Positions 24,080 to 35,134 are shown, counted from the stretch's first letter. The stretch is DNA of 64,000 nucleotides from Macrostomum hystrix (GCA_950097015.1 CATNEN010000003.1:15072001-15136000), one strand, 5' to 3'. Translations and numbers: made by a program. Notes: generated by a model not told the origin, from the letters alone.

Positions 24080-24280
24080 ATAGACGGAAAAAAACTATCA
24101 GATCTACTGAAAAACCTATGAGATCGACTTAAAAACGGTCTATGATATCTACTGAAAAATCGATGAGATCTACGGAAAAACCTATGAGATGTACTGAAAA
24201 ATCTATAAGATCTACGGATAGTCTATAAGATCTAGTGAAAAAAAACGATGAGATCTACTGAATAACCTGTGGGATTTTCC
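24080..24280. repeat. degenerate 24-bp array (GATCTACTGAAAAA type)
   Basis: About eight diverged copies of ATGAGATCTACTGAAAAACC are present. It looks old compared with the other arrays. Confidence 0.75.
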
Positions 24281-24565
24281 GAAAATGCCTACGAAAAAAT
24301 AACCCAGTCGAACCAAATCCAGTAAGAGAAACATTATCCGATTGGTGCCCGGAAAAAAGACAATGGAACAATAGATAGCAGTACGATGATTTAAAATAAT
24401 GCTATTGTCGATCAAATGAAAAGCAAGATGCTTTATGAGTAACAGATAGTGCTCACGACCGAGTAAAAAAAGCAACTTAAGCGAGAACGTGCCAAAAACA
24501 GAGATTATTGTTGAACTCTGTCATTAACTTGCCTTTCCTGTATCATTTAACTTCCCAAAAAATTA

Positions 24566-24677
24566 TTCATCTATCTATCTATCTATCTATCTATCCATCT
24601 ATCTATCTATCTATCCATCTATCTATCTATCTATCCATCTATCTATCTATCTATCTATCTATCTAGCTATCTATCTG
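24566..24677. repeat. ATCT tetranucleotide microsatellite
   Basis: About 28 tetranucleotide units (ATCT with periodic ATCC interruptions) are present. The array lies about 40 bp before the first recognisable retroelement sequence. Confidence 0.95.
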
Positions 24678-24715
24678 AGTTGAGTTGAATCAGCACGTAT
24701 CTAGCCAAACTGCCG

Positions 24716-26760
24716 ATAGCGTCGTCTGCGGAGCAAAAATTCGCGACTGGAGGCGACGCGGCGAGAATGCCAGCGTCATTGACCTGCGAAAGGCCTATCT
24801 GCAGTTGAGAGTTGAGCCCTAGCTCTGGCGTTACCAGGTGGTGGAGTTCAAAGGCCGCCGCTACTGCCTAACGAGACTCGGCTTTGGCCTGAACGTGGCT
24901 CCGAGAATCATGACCGCGGTAGTCAACAGAGTGCTCTCTATGGAGGAGGACGTGCGCGCTGGCACCGACTCGTACATAGACGACATTATCGTGGCCAATG
25001 ACAGTGTCCCGAACGAACGCGTTCTGAATCTCCTATCACGCTTTGGGCTCGACGCAAAACCGCCTGAAAGTCTCATCGGAGGCCGGGTACTGGGTCTGCG
25101 CATCTTCCGCCGCGAAGACGGGGTCGCCTGCTGGAAGCGGAACAACGTTCTTTCTCACCTCGCAGTTTCTGCGACTCGGCGCCAGCTATTCTCCTGGTGC
25201 GGCCAATTGGTGGAACATTTCCCAGTTTCCGGATGGTTGCGCGTCGCCTGCAGCTACCTTAAGCGCGCCGCCGGGGGAGTCGCCTGGGAAGCCAATGTGA
25301 ACGAGTCCGTGATGCAGATGGCCCGCGAAGTCAGCAGAATGGTTCAAGAGCGCGATCCAGTGAGCGGCGTGTGGACAGTCGACGACGCCTCAACCTGCCG
25401 CGTCTGGTGCGACGCCAGCAGCATCGCAATCGGCGTATGTTTACAAGTCAGCGGTGTCATCGCAGAGGACGCATCATGGATTCGCAAGCCGGTCGACGCC
25501 GCCCACATAAACCTAGCCGAACTCGAAGCGGTCATCAAGGGTCTCAGTCTAGCCATTGCTTGGGGTTCAAAGAGAGTCCAAATCATGACCGACTCGGCAA
25601 CTGTGTACGGCTGGATTCGATCACGGTGATAAGCCCGTCAGGGTCAAGGGGCTGGGCGAAGCTCTAGCGAGGAGGCGGCTGGCTTTGATCAGGGACACGG
25701 CAGGAGAATGTGGCCTGGAGCTGGATGTGTCGCTGGTTGCCACCCTCGTTAAACAAGGCAGACGCGCTGACGCGAGTACCACAGCAGTGGGTGCGCCAGC
25801 GGCCTTTGTGTGCAGTAGCGCTACACCCTATCGACTCGGATCTCCGTGCGTGCCACGAGAAGCATCACTTCGGCGTGGACAGGACGCTCTACCTGGCCAA
25901 ACTGTGCCTCCCCGGGCGTGAGGTACTACGCGAAGAGGTCGAGCGCGTCGTGGCAAACTGCATCCGTTGCAAATCAGTGGATCCTGCGCGAGTGAATTGG
26001 GACCATGGTAGTCTCGAGGTGGACGCAAACTGGTTGGCGTTTGGCCTGCGACGTGACCCATTTCAAGGACGACCGCTATCTGTCGATTGTTGACTGCGGG
26101 CCGAGTAGATTCGCACTGTGGCGAAAACTCCCAGACGAGCGGACAGCTTCGATCATAGGGACACTCGTGCAAGTCTTCCGAGAGCGGGGCCCTGCCTAGC
26201 AGCTGCTTCTGGACAACTCGGCGACCTTCCGCTCTGCCGAGGTGCGTGCATTCTGCGAAGCATGGGGAGTGCAGCTCCTCTTCCGCTGCGCTCACCGGCC
26301 ATCGGGCAACGGGATAGTCGAGCGAAATCATCGGGCGATCAAGCGGATGGCATCCAGAACCGGCAAGGACGTGGACGGACATGGTATTCTGGTACAATAT
26401 GGCTCCGAAGGATGGTACTCGGGAGTGCAGCGTGCCCAGCAGAATGCTCAGCACTTATGACTGGAAACCGCCCATGTTGTCTCTCCCCGAGGCCTCTGAG
26501 ACACCGGAGTCAAACCCTGCCCTGCCGTTCGGAACGGAAGTGTTCGTCAAGCCGCCGGCCGTCAGGTGTACCGACGAGTGGCCAAGGGGGGCGCGTGACA
26601 GGCCAGAGACAATGGGCTACAGTGGAGGTCGATGGACTTCCCCGTCACATTGCTGATGTCCGGCCGGCCCCAGGCTCGCAACCAACGAATAAAGCGGGTG
26701 CTGTGATAGGAGGAACTGTAATTAATACTGCTGCTGCGTCAGTTAGCTTTCCACTGTAAG
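24716..26760 (+). mobile_element. degraded LTR-retrotransposon pol region (RT, RNase H, integrase), Ty3/Gypsy-like
   Basis: The domain order RT, RNase H, integrase on the plus strand is that of Ty3/Gypsy and BEL/Pao elements; I favour Gypsy-like. RT is recognised by LRKAYLQL and the YIDDIIV active-site box (about 24970). RNase H carries WCDAS and an NLAELEAV segment (to about 25620), and then a tether ending ADALTRVP. Integrase shows an H..HH/CxxC zinc finger (25850-25975) and the core with Asp near 26055, Asp near 26212 (LLLDNS) and Glu in VERNHR (about 26320). It is broken: in-frame stops at 24820-24822, 25627-25629 and near 26197, and at least two frame changes. Gag, protease and both LTRs are not seen. 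Its base composition is clearly more GC-rich than the surroundings. Confidence 0.87.
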
Positions 26761-26769
26761 CCATACTTT

Positions 26770-27535
26770 TGCATTTTCTCTCAACTGTCACCCCACTGTC
26801 ACTCGACAGCTTTCACTGTCACTCCAGTGCCTTCCCTGTTACTCCACTGTCGCTCCACCGTCACTCCACTGTCACTCCACTGTCACTCCACCGTCACTCC
26901 ACCGTCACTCGACAGCTTTCCTTGTCACTCCAGTGCCTTTTCTGTCACTCCAGGGCCTTCCCTGTTACTCCACTGTCGCTCCACCGTCACTTCACTGTCA
27001 ATCCACTGTCACTCCACCGTCCCTCCACCGTCACTCGACGGCCTTCCCTGTCACCCCAGCGCCTTCCCAGTGCCTTCCCTGTCACCCCAGTGCCTTCCCA
27101 GTGCCTTCCCTGTCACCTCAGTGCCTTCCCTGTCACCTCAGTGCCTTCCCTGTCACCTCAGTGCCTTCCCTGTCACCTCAGTGCCTTCCCTGTCACCTCA
27201 GTGCCTTCCCTGTCACCTCAGTGCCTTCCCTGTCACCTCAGTGCCTTCCCTGTCACCTCAGTGCCTTCCCTGTCACCTCAGTGCCTTCCCTGTCACCTCA
27301 GTGCCTTCCCAGTGCCTTCCCTGTCACCTCAGTGCCTTCCCTGTCACCTCAGTGCCTTCCCAGTGCCTTCCCTGTCACCTCAGTGCCTTCCCAGTGCCTT
27401 CCCTGTCACTCTAGTGGCTTGCCTGTGCCTTCCCTGTCACTTCACTGTCACTCCACTGTCACTCCTCCGTCACTCGACAGCCTTTCCTGTCACTCCACTG
27501 TCACTCCACTGCCTTCCCTGTTACCCCACTTGCTA
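26770..27535. repeat. 20-bp array abutting the retroelement 3' end
   Basis: CACTGTCACTCCA-type units of 10-11 bp on the left pass into a regular 20-bp unit TGCCTTCCCTGTCACCTCAG (about 20 copies). The right end returns to the shorter units. It begins within 20 bp of the last retroelement codon. Confidence 0.95.
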
Positions 27536-28020
27536 TCCGCAATCAGGTTAAGTTCACCTTTATCATGCACTATAACACAGCATTCCAACAGTTCGCCAGG
27601 CCTTCAATTAGGATCATATCAGCTGGTTGTTAAAGCTGAACGTTTACTGCCAGACAAAATATGCTTGAAGATATTTTATTTTCAGTTTTTTTTTAACTCG
27701 GTCGTTCTGTGGCGCCTCCGTCTTCGAACCAGACGAAAGTTAATGGCTTTTAACGAGCATATTTCCGTCTGCTAGCACACGAATCTGCTTTCTATCTCCA
27801 CCTCTCCATCCCTTCAAGCCTTTACGAACTTGTTTACTGGTAATGGGATATTCGATTTCATACCAGTGCGTTCGGGAAATAAATGCGAACTTTACAATTC
27901 TCCAACATGCCTACTTAAAGCAGATATGTAAACAAGTTTTTAGCCGATTTTACGTAAAATACAGCCGCGATGTATGCCTCTGTTACTGTTAAACCTGAGT
28001 TTCCTGAGACGCATGAGAGT
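27536..28020. other. unassigned intergenic sequence
   Basis: Unique sequence between two arrays. No gene or RNA feature is recognised. Confidence 0.3.
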
Positions 28021-28021
28021 C

Positions 28022-29402
28022 AATTCATCACCAAGGTGTGTCACTCCATCACCCCAGTGTGTCACTCATTCACCAAGGTGTGTGACTCCTTCACCAAGGT
28101 GTTACTCCATCACCCCAGTGTGTCACTCCTTCACCAAGGTGCGTGACTCCTTCACCAAGGTGTTACTCCATCACCCCAGTGTGTCACTCCTTCACCAAGG
28201 TGTGTCACTCCTTCACCAAGGTGTGTCACTCCTTCACCAAGGTGTGTCACTCCTTCACCAAGGTGTGTCACTCCTTCACCAAGGTGTGTTACTCCTTCAC
28301 CAAGGTGTGTTACTCCTTCACCATGGTGTCACTCCTTCACCAAGGTGGGTCACTCCTTCACCAAGGTGTGTTACTCCTTCACCAAGGTGTGTCACTCCTT
28401 CACCAAGGTGGGTCACTCCTTCACCAAGGTGTGTCACTCCTTCACCAAGGTGTGTCACTCCTTCACCAAGGTGTGTCACTCCTTCACCAAGGTGTGTCAC
28501 TCCTTCACCAAGGTGTGTTACTCCTTCACCAAGGTGTGTTACTCCTTCACCATGGTGTCACTCCTTCACCAAGGTGGGTCACTCCTTCACCAAGGTGTGT
28601 CACTCCTTCACCAAGGTGTGTCACTCCTTCACCAAGGTGTGTCACTCCTTCACCAAGGTGTGTCACTCCTTCACCAAGGTGTGTTACTCCTTCACCAATG
28701 TGTCACTCCTTCACCAAGGTGTGTTACTCCTTCACCATGGTGTCACTCCTTCACCAAGGTGGGTCACTCCTTCACCAAGGTGTGTTACTCCTTCACCAAG
28801 GTGTGTCACTCCTTCACCAAGGTGTGTTACTCCTTCACCATGGTGTCACTCCTTCACCAAGGTGGGTCACTCCTTCACCAAGGTGTGTTACTCCTTCACC
28901 AAGGTGTGTCACTCCTTCACCAAGGTGTGTTACTCCTTCACCAAGGTGTTACTCCTTTACCAAAGTGTGTCACTCCTTCACCAAGGTGTGTTACTCCTTC
29001 ACCAAGGTGTTACTCCTTTACCAAAGTGTGTCACTCCTTCACCAAGGTGTGTTACTCCTTCACCAAGGTGTTACTCCTTTACCAAAGTGTGTCACTCCTT
29101 CACCAAGGTGTGTTACTCCTTCACCAAGGTGTTACTCCTTTACCAAAGTGTGTCACTCCTTCACCAAGGTATGTTACTCCTTCACCAAAGTGTGTCACTC
29201 CATCACCCCATCGGTCACTCTATCACGCCAGTGTGTCACTCTATCACCCCAGTGTGTCACTCTATCACCCCAGTGTGTCACTCTATCACCCCAGTGTGTC
29301 ACTCTATCACCCCAGTGTGTCACTCTATCACCCCAGTGTGTCACTCTATCACCCCAGTGTGTCACTCCTTCATCCCAGTGCGTCACTCCTTTACCCCAGA
29401 AT
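28022..29402. repeat. 21-bp array (TGTGTCACTCCTTCACCAAGG)
   Basis: About 65 copies of a 21-bp unit with core GTCACTCCTTCACCAAGG are present. It starts and ends with a CCATCACCCCAGTGT variant, so the array has a homogeneous centre and older edges. Large open frames in all three plus frames come from the 21-bp period. Confidence 0.97.
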
Positions 29403-29947
29403 AACCTTCCTTCACCAATGTGTCCATCGATTTCAAAACTGTTGCATCCATGTCTCTCATAGTTCAATAAAATGTCTTCAGGTTTTGTTTCTCCGAAGCC
29501 TTCTGTCATGTCGCACTATTACTCGCTCTGCTTATCGCTGAAGGGATTTACAACAATCCTTGATATGCCAAAGCAATCTCAAATTTAGCTACTCATTAAG
29601 CTCAACTGTTAGCAAATCTTCAGCTCAAAACTCTGAACTTGACAATCACTAGAAGACCGAGCCATGCATGGGGTGGCCCAAAAAATTCTCATTTGCTAGC
29701 CAAAAGCCCCAAATCTACAAATAGGATATGACTGCTACGCTCGTATATCTGCTGTGCAAATAATACAAGGCTAGTTTTTGGGCTCAGATGAAGATAGTAC
29801 TATCGGAGAACTAACAAACTCCCTATCAAGCTTATTAAAAATTGGGACTTTGCTAAGCTAATACAACGAAAAATACATATAAAACCTGTGAATGACTTCA
29901 CCTTCATTGAAAAATCGTTTGTATTTCGGCCTAGAGACAAATTTAGC
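29403..29947. other. region 5' of the TRP-like gene
   Basis: No array is present. The channel's reading frame is open from 29798, after a TAG at 29795-29797, and the sequence up to the first ATG looks coding (FTFIEKSFVFRPRDKF just before it). The true first codon or an upstream exon junction may therefore lie here. No convincing acceptor or promoter was identified. Confidence 0.35.
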
Positions 29948-31810
29948 ATGCCGGAATTGGACGCCCGCCAAAAGTCTTCTGAAATTCGGTCCGCCATGAT
30001 GGAGCTACTGTACGCGCGTCGCTTCAACGACTTCATCGTCGGCATGGAGAAGCTTACACCGCGTCAGCTGCTCCGACTGTTGCGTCCGTCAGCTGAAGCT
30101 CTCCTTCCCTACTCTTTGAGCAGTCCGCTGCGCCAGTCTGCTCAGCTCAGCCTGCCCGATGATCTAGTTGTAACGCCCATGCTCGAGTTGTGCGTCACTG
30201 GCAACCGCCGGGTTGTGTCGCGCGCCATCGAGCTGCTGCACAGAGCCTCCAGCGGCGACGACGCCTGCCCTGCTCTGAGACCGACCCTCTTCCAGCTGGT
30301 GGACTTCTGCTGCTGCAGCAGCTTTCGCAGTCGGGTTGATCGCGACCTGGAAGCTGAAGAGCTAGTTGAAGAGCGCCTGGCACAGCTGTTCACTCGTGTG
30401 GCCGTCGACCAGCCGAGGCGTTGTCGCGAGATGCTCACTGAGGAGGCCACAACCAGCCGGTTGAGACCGGTTGAGTACGCCGCCCTGTGGCGCAAGTTTC
30501 ACCTGGCCAGAGTCTACCTAGAGTCGCCTGGTCCCATTTGGACTACAGTTCAAAATGAGCGCTTGGCCATAGACGAGTTCAACCTGACGTCCTATCACTG
30601 GGTCGACGGGGAGCGACTCGTTAAGTCGCCCTTCCTATTCTTCACGCTGTCGCATGAGCACAACGGCTCAGACAGTCGAATAGGGAAAAGTCGGTCCAGA
30701 TTCTTTGAAAGCCCGGTGTCTCGAGCCTACTTTAACGCCATGCATTCCCTGGCACCCAAGGAGCAGCACGCATTCGTGCAGACTTTTATCCTCATGGGGG
30801 CGTACTTTCTCACCTTGGTAACCATGACAACGCGCATATTCACCAGAGGCGAATTCAACACTAGCAATGTGGCTCAGGTGTCAGGTCTAAATAGTACTCA
30901 CCTGGTGTACCTGACGCAGCTATCACAGACTACACTCACAGCAATGCAGTGGCTGTTCTATTTACGGTTCGCTATGCAAATCATGACGATACTGTTTTCC
31001 GTGTTTTTCATGACGGAGTCCTTCTGCAGCAATCTTCTCCTGCCAAAGCCGATACGCCGTCAAGCTCTGCCCCTGCAATGGCTACTCAGTTTTCTAACGC
31101 TTGGCAATGCCACAGACAGTCTGCTTGTGAGTAGTTTGTTCTTAAACCTGGCAATGATTAGCATTGAGGCCGCGTTCATCCACACGGGCAGTTTCTACAC
31201 GATGGAGAATGGCCAGCTGTTGGTCGATTCCAACTCGCTGAAGACTCTGTACTCCGCCTTCATGCTGATGCTGCTGCAAACTCTAATCTTAATCGTGGGC
31301 AATTTGGCTTATTATTATGAGATCTTTGCTCACATCCTAATCGGCATGCAGCAGTCGATAAAGATTCTGTACATCGGCTTCTTTCCCGTGGTGCTATTCA
31401 GCGTCACCGTACTGATCAGCTACCCCTACTTGCCGGAGAGTTCTACCAGCGAAGCGACCATTCTGGCCGACTATATTGTGTCTACTTGTCGATTCATCTT
31501 CGGTCAATCTGATTTCATGGACCACGGAGCTCAGCTGTTGTTGATCTGGGTGCAACCTGTCTATTACGTGTTCATCGCTGTGTTTCTACTTAACTTCTGT
31601 GTGGCTCTCATGACACAGAAGATCTCGGAGATGGATGCAAGCGTTGAATATCGTCAACAAATTCAACTGTCTGGTGTTTGGCACCTGCACTGCCTGGCCG
31701 TGCATCACATCAAGTCTGTTTTGTGCGGCTCGAATGGCAAGAAAGACAAACTGGTGATCAGGAAGGAGCGAACACGGACTGTGGCCTTGCTGTCGTACAG
31801 TGACAACTAA
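29948..31810 (+). CDS. TRP-superfamily-like six-transmembrane cation channel, short form
   Basis: The product is about 620 residues from the first ATG, and the frame is open for 50 more codons upstream, so the start is uncertain. The N-terminal 270 residues are cytoplasmic-like and helical. FFESPVSRAYFN just before the first membrane segment resembles the pre-S1 region of TRPM channels. Membrane segments: S1 about 275-298, S2 332-358, S3 391-413, S4 431-460, S5 470-495. A re-entrant pore-like CRFIFGQSDF (514-523) follows, then S6 530-555 ending FLLNFCVALM, which matches the TRP S6 signature (LLN.L.A). A short C-terminal tail of about 65 residues follows. No ankyrin repeats, no Nudix and no TRP-box Trp are obvious. 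The coding part is a single exon. Membership of the TRP superfamily is inference from architecture; the subfamily is unproven. Confidence 0.6.
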   Translation: MPELDARQKSSEIRSAMMELLYARRFNDFIVGMEKLTPRQLLRLLRPSAEALLPYSLSSPLRQSAQLSLPDDLVVTPMLELCVTGNRRVVSRAIELLHRASSGDDACPALRPTLFQLVDFCCCSSFRSRVDRDLEAEELVEERLAQLFTRVAVDQPRRCREMLTEEATTSRLRPVEYAALWRKFHLARVYLESPGPIWTTVQNERLAIDEFNLTSYHWVDGERLVKSPFLFFTLSHEHNGSDSRIGKSRSRFFESPVSRAYFNAMHSLAPKEQHAFVQTFILMGAYFLTLVTMTTRIFTRGEFNTSNVAQVSGLNSTHLVYLTQLSQTTLTAMQWLFYLRFAMQIMTILFSVFFMTESFCSNLLLPKPIRRQALPLQWLLSFLTLGNATDSLLVSSLFLNLAMISIEAAFIHTGSFYTMENGQLLVDSNSLKTLYSAFMLMLLQTLILIVGNLAYYYEIFAHILIGMQQSIKILYIGFFPVVLFSVTVLISYPYLPESSTSEATILADYIVSTCRFIFGQSDFMDHGAQLLLIWVQPVYYVFIAVFLLNFCVALMTQKISEMDASVEYRQQIQLSGVWHLHCLAVHHIKSVLCGSNGKKDKLVIRKERTRTVALLSYSDN

Positions 31811-31903
31811 ATAGGCAATGAGTTCATTTCGATCTCTAGAATCTTATCGAGTCCTACAGATAACTGGAAAAACTATATTTGTTTAACTGTCTCAAGCTAG
31901 ACA

Positions 31904-32233
31904 TTAACAGTAGGACTACCAAGCCATTCTGCCGCCCGGTCGTATACCAAGAAGGAATTTCTCCCCCTGAAAATGTTTTTGGCAGCGTCCGCACGCGTTG
32001 GGTGTTGACTGCTTGGTTGACGATGGCGATGTTGGCGATGATGTACTGTGGTTGAGCTGCGCCTAATATTTTAGGCTTGATCAGTGAAACTGGAGAAATT
32101 AGCTTTAGTGTGTCCATAGTGGCCTAGTTCCACCTGTTGTAGCCCTTGAAGGTCCAGCAGTCCGTCTAGATAAAGGTCGGTGACCACCGAAGATGGAGAT
32201 GATGCAGGCACATTCGGGTGACATGCTGATAAA
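31904..32233 (-). repeat. dispersed repeat R1, copy 1
   Basis: This 330-bp stretch is the diverged reverse complement of 62187-62495. It starts (minus strand) TATCAGCATGTCACCCGAATG and ends GGCTTGGTAGTCCTACTGTTAA. I see no tRNA-like head, terminal repeats or coding capacity, so the element type is unknown. It begins about 95 bp after the stop codon of the TRP-like gene. Confidence 0.8.
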
Positions 32234-32384
32234 TTTTTGAAGGCCTGGCTAGGCCGCACTGAGGCGCAGTGCTAATTCGTGTATAGGTGTGTACGAAATA
32301 CACTAGCGCTTATGGGAAAAATCTGACCTTCGGCCAGAACCGTTGAATATCTCGAAGGTCTGTCGTGCTCTGTCGTGCACGACA

Positions 32385-32512
32385 AGCTTATGAGGGTTTC
32401 GAGCCTTAGATCTCCGTCGAAGGCGCCCAAAATGAAATGTGGCCTCGCCGCGGAATCGAGCTCCCGGACCTTGGTTCGAGAGCCAAACGGTGTCACCCAC
32501 AAGCCCCGTTAA
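32385..32512 (-). mobile_element. SINE family B, head fragment
   Basis: On the minus strand the segment has a tRNA-like head with GCTCTCGAACCAAGGTCC and the B-box-like GAGCTCGATTCC, then GGCGAGGCCACATTTCATTT. The same order is present at 34007-34370 and 49300-49455. Downstream body sequence is not conserved, so this is a truncated or recombined copy. Confidence 0.6.
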
Positions 32513-33126
32513 ACGAATCGTATTTTGAAGTTATTTTTTAAACAATGATTTTTGATTAGCCGGTTTGTAGATCTAAATCTTGCATGGACAGTACATTTGC
32601 GAAGTTAATCAGTAGCTGCATTCTGCATATTACTTATCATTCAGTTTTTCCTTGCTATATCAGTCTAGAAGTATAATGTGACAATTCACGAGTATATAGC
32701 ATTGGGGCAAGGTTGTACATCAAGCAAGGCATCCAATACTAGCTGAGCTAGTAGTGACAGAATCTGCAGGGAGTGAAGTTGCGAAGTCCATTTGGGCAGC
32801 CTCCTATCTCCATCTCAACAAATCCTTTCAAAGATGAGTTCTTGTCCGCGCGGAATGGATGAGACGGGACGGGAGTCTGTACCGGTCATATATCCCCATG
32901 CTCACCCAGTCTATATTCGCTCCCCTCTTCCCAACCCTGTTTTGCATTAAACCCCACACTGTATATAGAGCAAGGATCGTAAAAAAGGGAAAGTGATACC
33001 ACATTGCTAGGCTTGTTTTCTCCCCATCACCGACAACCCACCCCCTCGGCCTAGTCGAGTATTCTTCACTTATCCGTCCTTCGCGACTGACAGGTTTTAC
33101 ATTTTTCAGTTTTTGCGCTTTCTTGA
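32513..33126. other. region 5' of the four-transmembrane gene
   Basis: Unique sequence. It should contain the leader and promoter of the gene starting at 33127. No clear TATA box, array or coding region is seen; the minus-strand open frame at 32828-33199 is a shadow. Confidence 0.3.
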
Positions 33127-33554
33127 ATGAAGTGCCGAACGCGCAGGTCCTCAGCAGCAGCAGCCGATGCCAATGCAGCTTCAGCATCTTCGTCGACATC
33201 CGGTCAGCGTCGTTATCAACGGCGTCACCATCGGCGTCGTCGCCGAAGAACGCCGTTCGCCAAGCGCGCCCAAGCGGCCGGTGTAGTTCAGGTGGCCTCC
33301 GGTGCCGGCGCTGTCGCCGCCTCCCTGGCCTGCCGGTTCGAGTCCTGCTTCGCCGGGTTTCTAGCTGTCGGCGTCTGGACTGGCGCCTTCTACGCTGTCA
33401 ACGGCCTGCTGACGGTGGCCGCTGCAAGGACCCGTCTGGCGCAGGCAAGGCTAGCGATCACTGGCATGGTGCTGAGCCTGCTCGCAGCGATGCTCGGTCT
33501 CATGGCCATCGGGATGGCTGTGGTCGGCATCCTGGTTGAGTCCGATTTGAAAAG
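33127..33554 (+). CDS. four-transmembrane protein, exon 1
   Basis: The exon encodes the basic N-terminus (RRYQRRHHRRRRRR) and three membrane helices. It ends at AAAAG|GTCTCA, leaving two codon bases. The donor is not ideal but is the only nearby GT that restores the frame of exon 2. Reading past it runs into the intronic minisatellite. Confidence 0.6.
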
Positions 33555-35020
33555 GTCTCAGAGCTATTTGCTGCTCAACCACAATTGCTTTTATGGCGTC
33601 TCTCAGCCATATCTCATCCTCACTATCTACCTGTCTTTCTTTGAATCCACTTCTCATCCTTCCAATCCACTTCTCATCCTCCCAATTCACTTCTTATCCT
33701 TCCCAATCCGCTTCTCATCCTTCCCAATCCACTCCCCATCCTTCCAATCCGCTTCTCATCCTTCCCAATCCGCTTCTCATCCTTCCAATCCGCTTCTCAT
33801 CCTTCCCAATCCACTTCTCATCCTTCCAATCCACTTCTCATCCTTCCAATCCACTTCTCATCCTTCCCAATCCGCTTCTCATCCTTCCCAATCCGCTTCT
33901 CATCCTTCCCAATCCGCTTCTCATCCTTCCCAATCCGCTTCTCATCCTTCCCAATCCGCTTCTCATCCTTCCAATCCGCTTCTCTTTCTTCCAATCCGCT
34001 TCTCGGGGGTCGGTGGCAGAGCGGTTAACGCGTTTGCCTCTCGCACCAAGGTTCCTTAGTTCGATTCCACGGCGAGGCCACATTTATTTGGGGCGCAGCC
34101 GCGGAGAGAAGGCTTGGGGGCTTGTCGTGCAATTTACGACCTTGAGGGCCAACCTCCAAGGCACAGTGAGAGTGTACACTGCCTGATGATGAGAAAGTCA
34201 GGGCAGATGTACACACGTGTGTGAGCGTGTGCCTGCGTACAGTATCTGTGTGCGTGTGTGCTCAAGAGTCAGCGAAATGGGCAGAATTGCCTCTTCGCAG
34301 GCTGCGGGTCTAGTGTCACCGAATGATGTGCCATTGCCCGCAGCCCTCCTGCAATTATTATTAATGTTAATCTTCTCCAATCTACTTAATTTCAATCAGA
34401 CTTAGACTACCTTCTAAACTTTCGATATTCTTCTATTTAATATGCGATCTACCACAGATCTGATAATCTACCTCGCTGCTGATGAATGCTAAGCACGCAT
34501 AGGATATGCTAATCTGTCTCCCAGGTACTACACGGCGGCAGCACTGGATTTTGGCGGCTGTGACTCCCGCTGCCGCGGCTCCGACAAGCGGATCTTCCTG
34601 CACGTGATCTCCGTGGTGTCTCATTCGACCCAGATTGCTGCGAGTTGTCTGCAATCGATCCTAGCGTTCAAGCGCTATCTTTACTTTGTTAACGAAAGTT
34701 GCGGACTAATACAAAGCAGTAGTCAAGATGATCTAGAATTCAACGCTGAAGATGGCGAAAATTATGCCAGAAATCGGTCTGAGTTCATTCCGCTAACTGA
34801 GCGCAGTCGGATTCAATCGGATTTGACACCGCCGCAGGCGCTGGTGATCAGGAACTTATCAGGAACAGCAGACAGTGGACCGTCCGGCGGGGATGACAGC
34901 CGAAGATCAGCAGCAGCAGCAGCAGCAGAATCGGGACTGCCACCAACAGCGATTGTTCAAAGTCCTCAGACGTCATCGAATGATAGGAATTTTTGCCTAC
35001 CACCAACGATGCAGCAACAG

Positions 35021-35051
<31 letters not shown>

Positions 35052-35134
35052 CTCAAGCTTGGGCCCCACAGTTTCAACAATTTCATTTATTTAATCAGCA
35101 TCAGCAGCAGCAGAAGATAGTGTTTCACTATTAA
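33127..35134 (+). CDS. four-transmembrane protein with Q-rich C-terminus (two exons)
   Basis: Exon 1 (33127-33554) and exon 2 (34525-35134) join in phase (AAAAG|GTCTCA donor, CCCAG acceptor) to give about 345 residues. An Arg/Ala/Ser-rich N-terminus is followed by hydrophobic segments at about residues 50-68, 76-97 and 108-137 in exon 1. The fourth (IFLHVISVVSHSTQIAASCL) is at the start of exon 2 after a short loop with two cysteines (CDSRC). The topology, with a GVWTGAFYAVNGLL second helix, resembles CD20/MS4A-like or other tetraspan proteins, but I cannot name the family. The tail has an acidic/serine stretch and polyglutamine runs from CAG repeats. Poly(A) signal AATAAA lies at 35175-35180. 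Confidence 0.65.
33640..34005. repeat. 20-21-bp array inside the intron of the four-transmembrane gene
   Basis: About 17 copies of CTTCTCATCCTTCCCAATCCG, alternating with versions one or two bases shorter or with CCACTT, are present. The plus strand is pyrimidine-rich. Confidence 0.94.
34007..34375 (+). mobile_element. tRNA-derived SINE, family B, fullest copy
   Basis: The head GGTGGCAGAGCGGTTAACGC (A box) and AGTTCGATTCCAC (B box) looks like a Leu/Ser-type tRNA. It is followed by GGCGAGGCCACATTTATTTG and a 250-bp body, ending in an AT-rich ATTATTATTAATG tail. Related copies at 49300-49455 and 32385-32512 show that it is a dispersed family. It is inserted in sense orientation in the gene's intron. 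Confidence 0.8.
34525..35134 (+). CDS. four-transmembrane protein, exon 2
   Basis: This exon follows CTCCCAG, begins YYTAAALDFGGCDSRC, continues with the fourth helix, and then a cytoplasmic-type tail of about 150 residues with NAEDGENYARN, Ala runs and Gln runs. The stop is TAA 35132-35134. Confidence 0.65.

Noticed and set aside
28022-29541. Open frames of up to 476 codons in all plus frames
   Set aside because: Consequence of a 21-bp stop-free repeat.
29888-29890. GTG start for the TRP-like protein
   Set aside because: Nuclear genes do not normally start at GTG; the ATG at 29948 or an upstream exon is more likely.
32828-33199. 123-codon minus-strand frame
   Set aside because: Overlaps the start of the plus-strand four-transmembrane gene and has no motif.
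34010-34085. tRNA-Leu/Ser-like gene
   Set aside because: Same reason: linked to a dispersed body also found at 49300-49455, so it is a SINE head.
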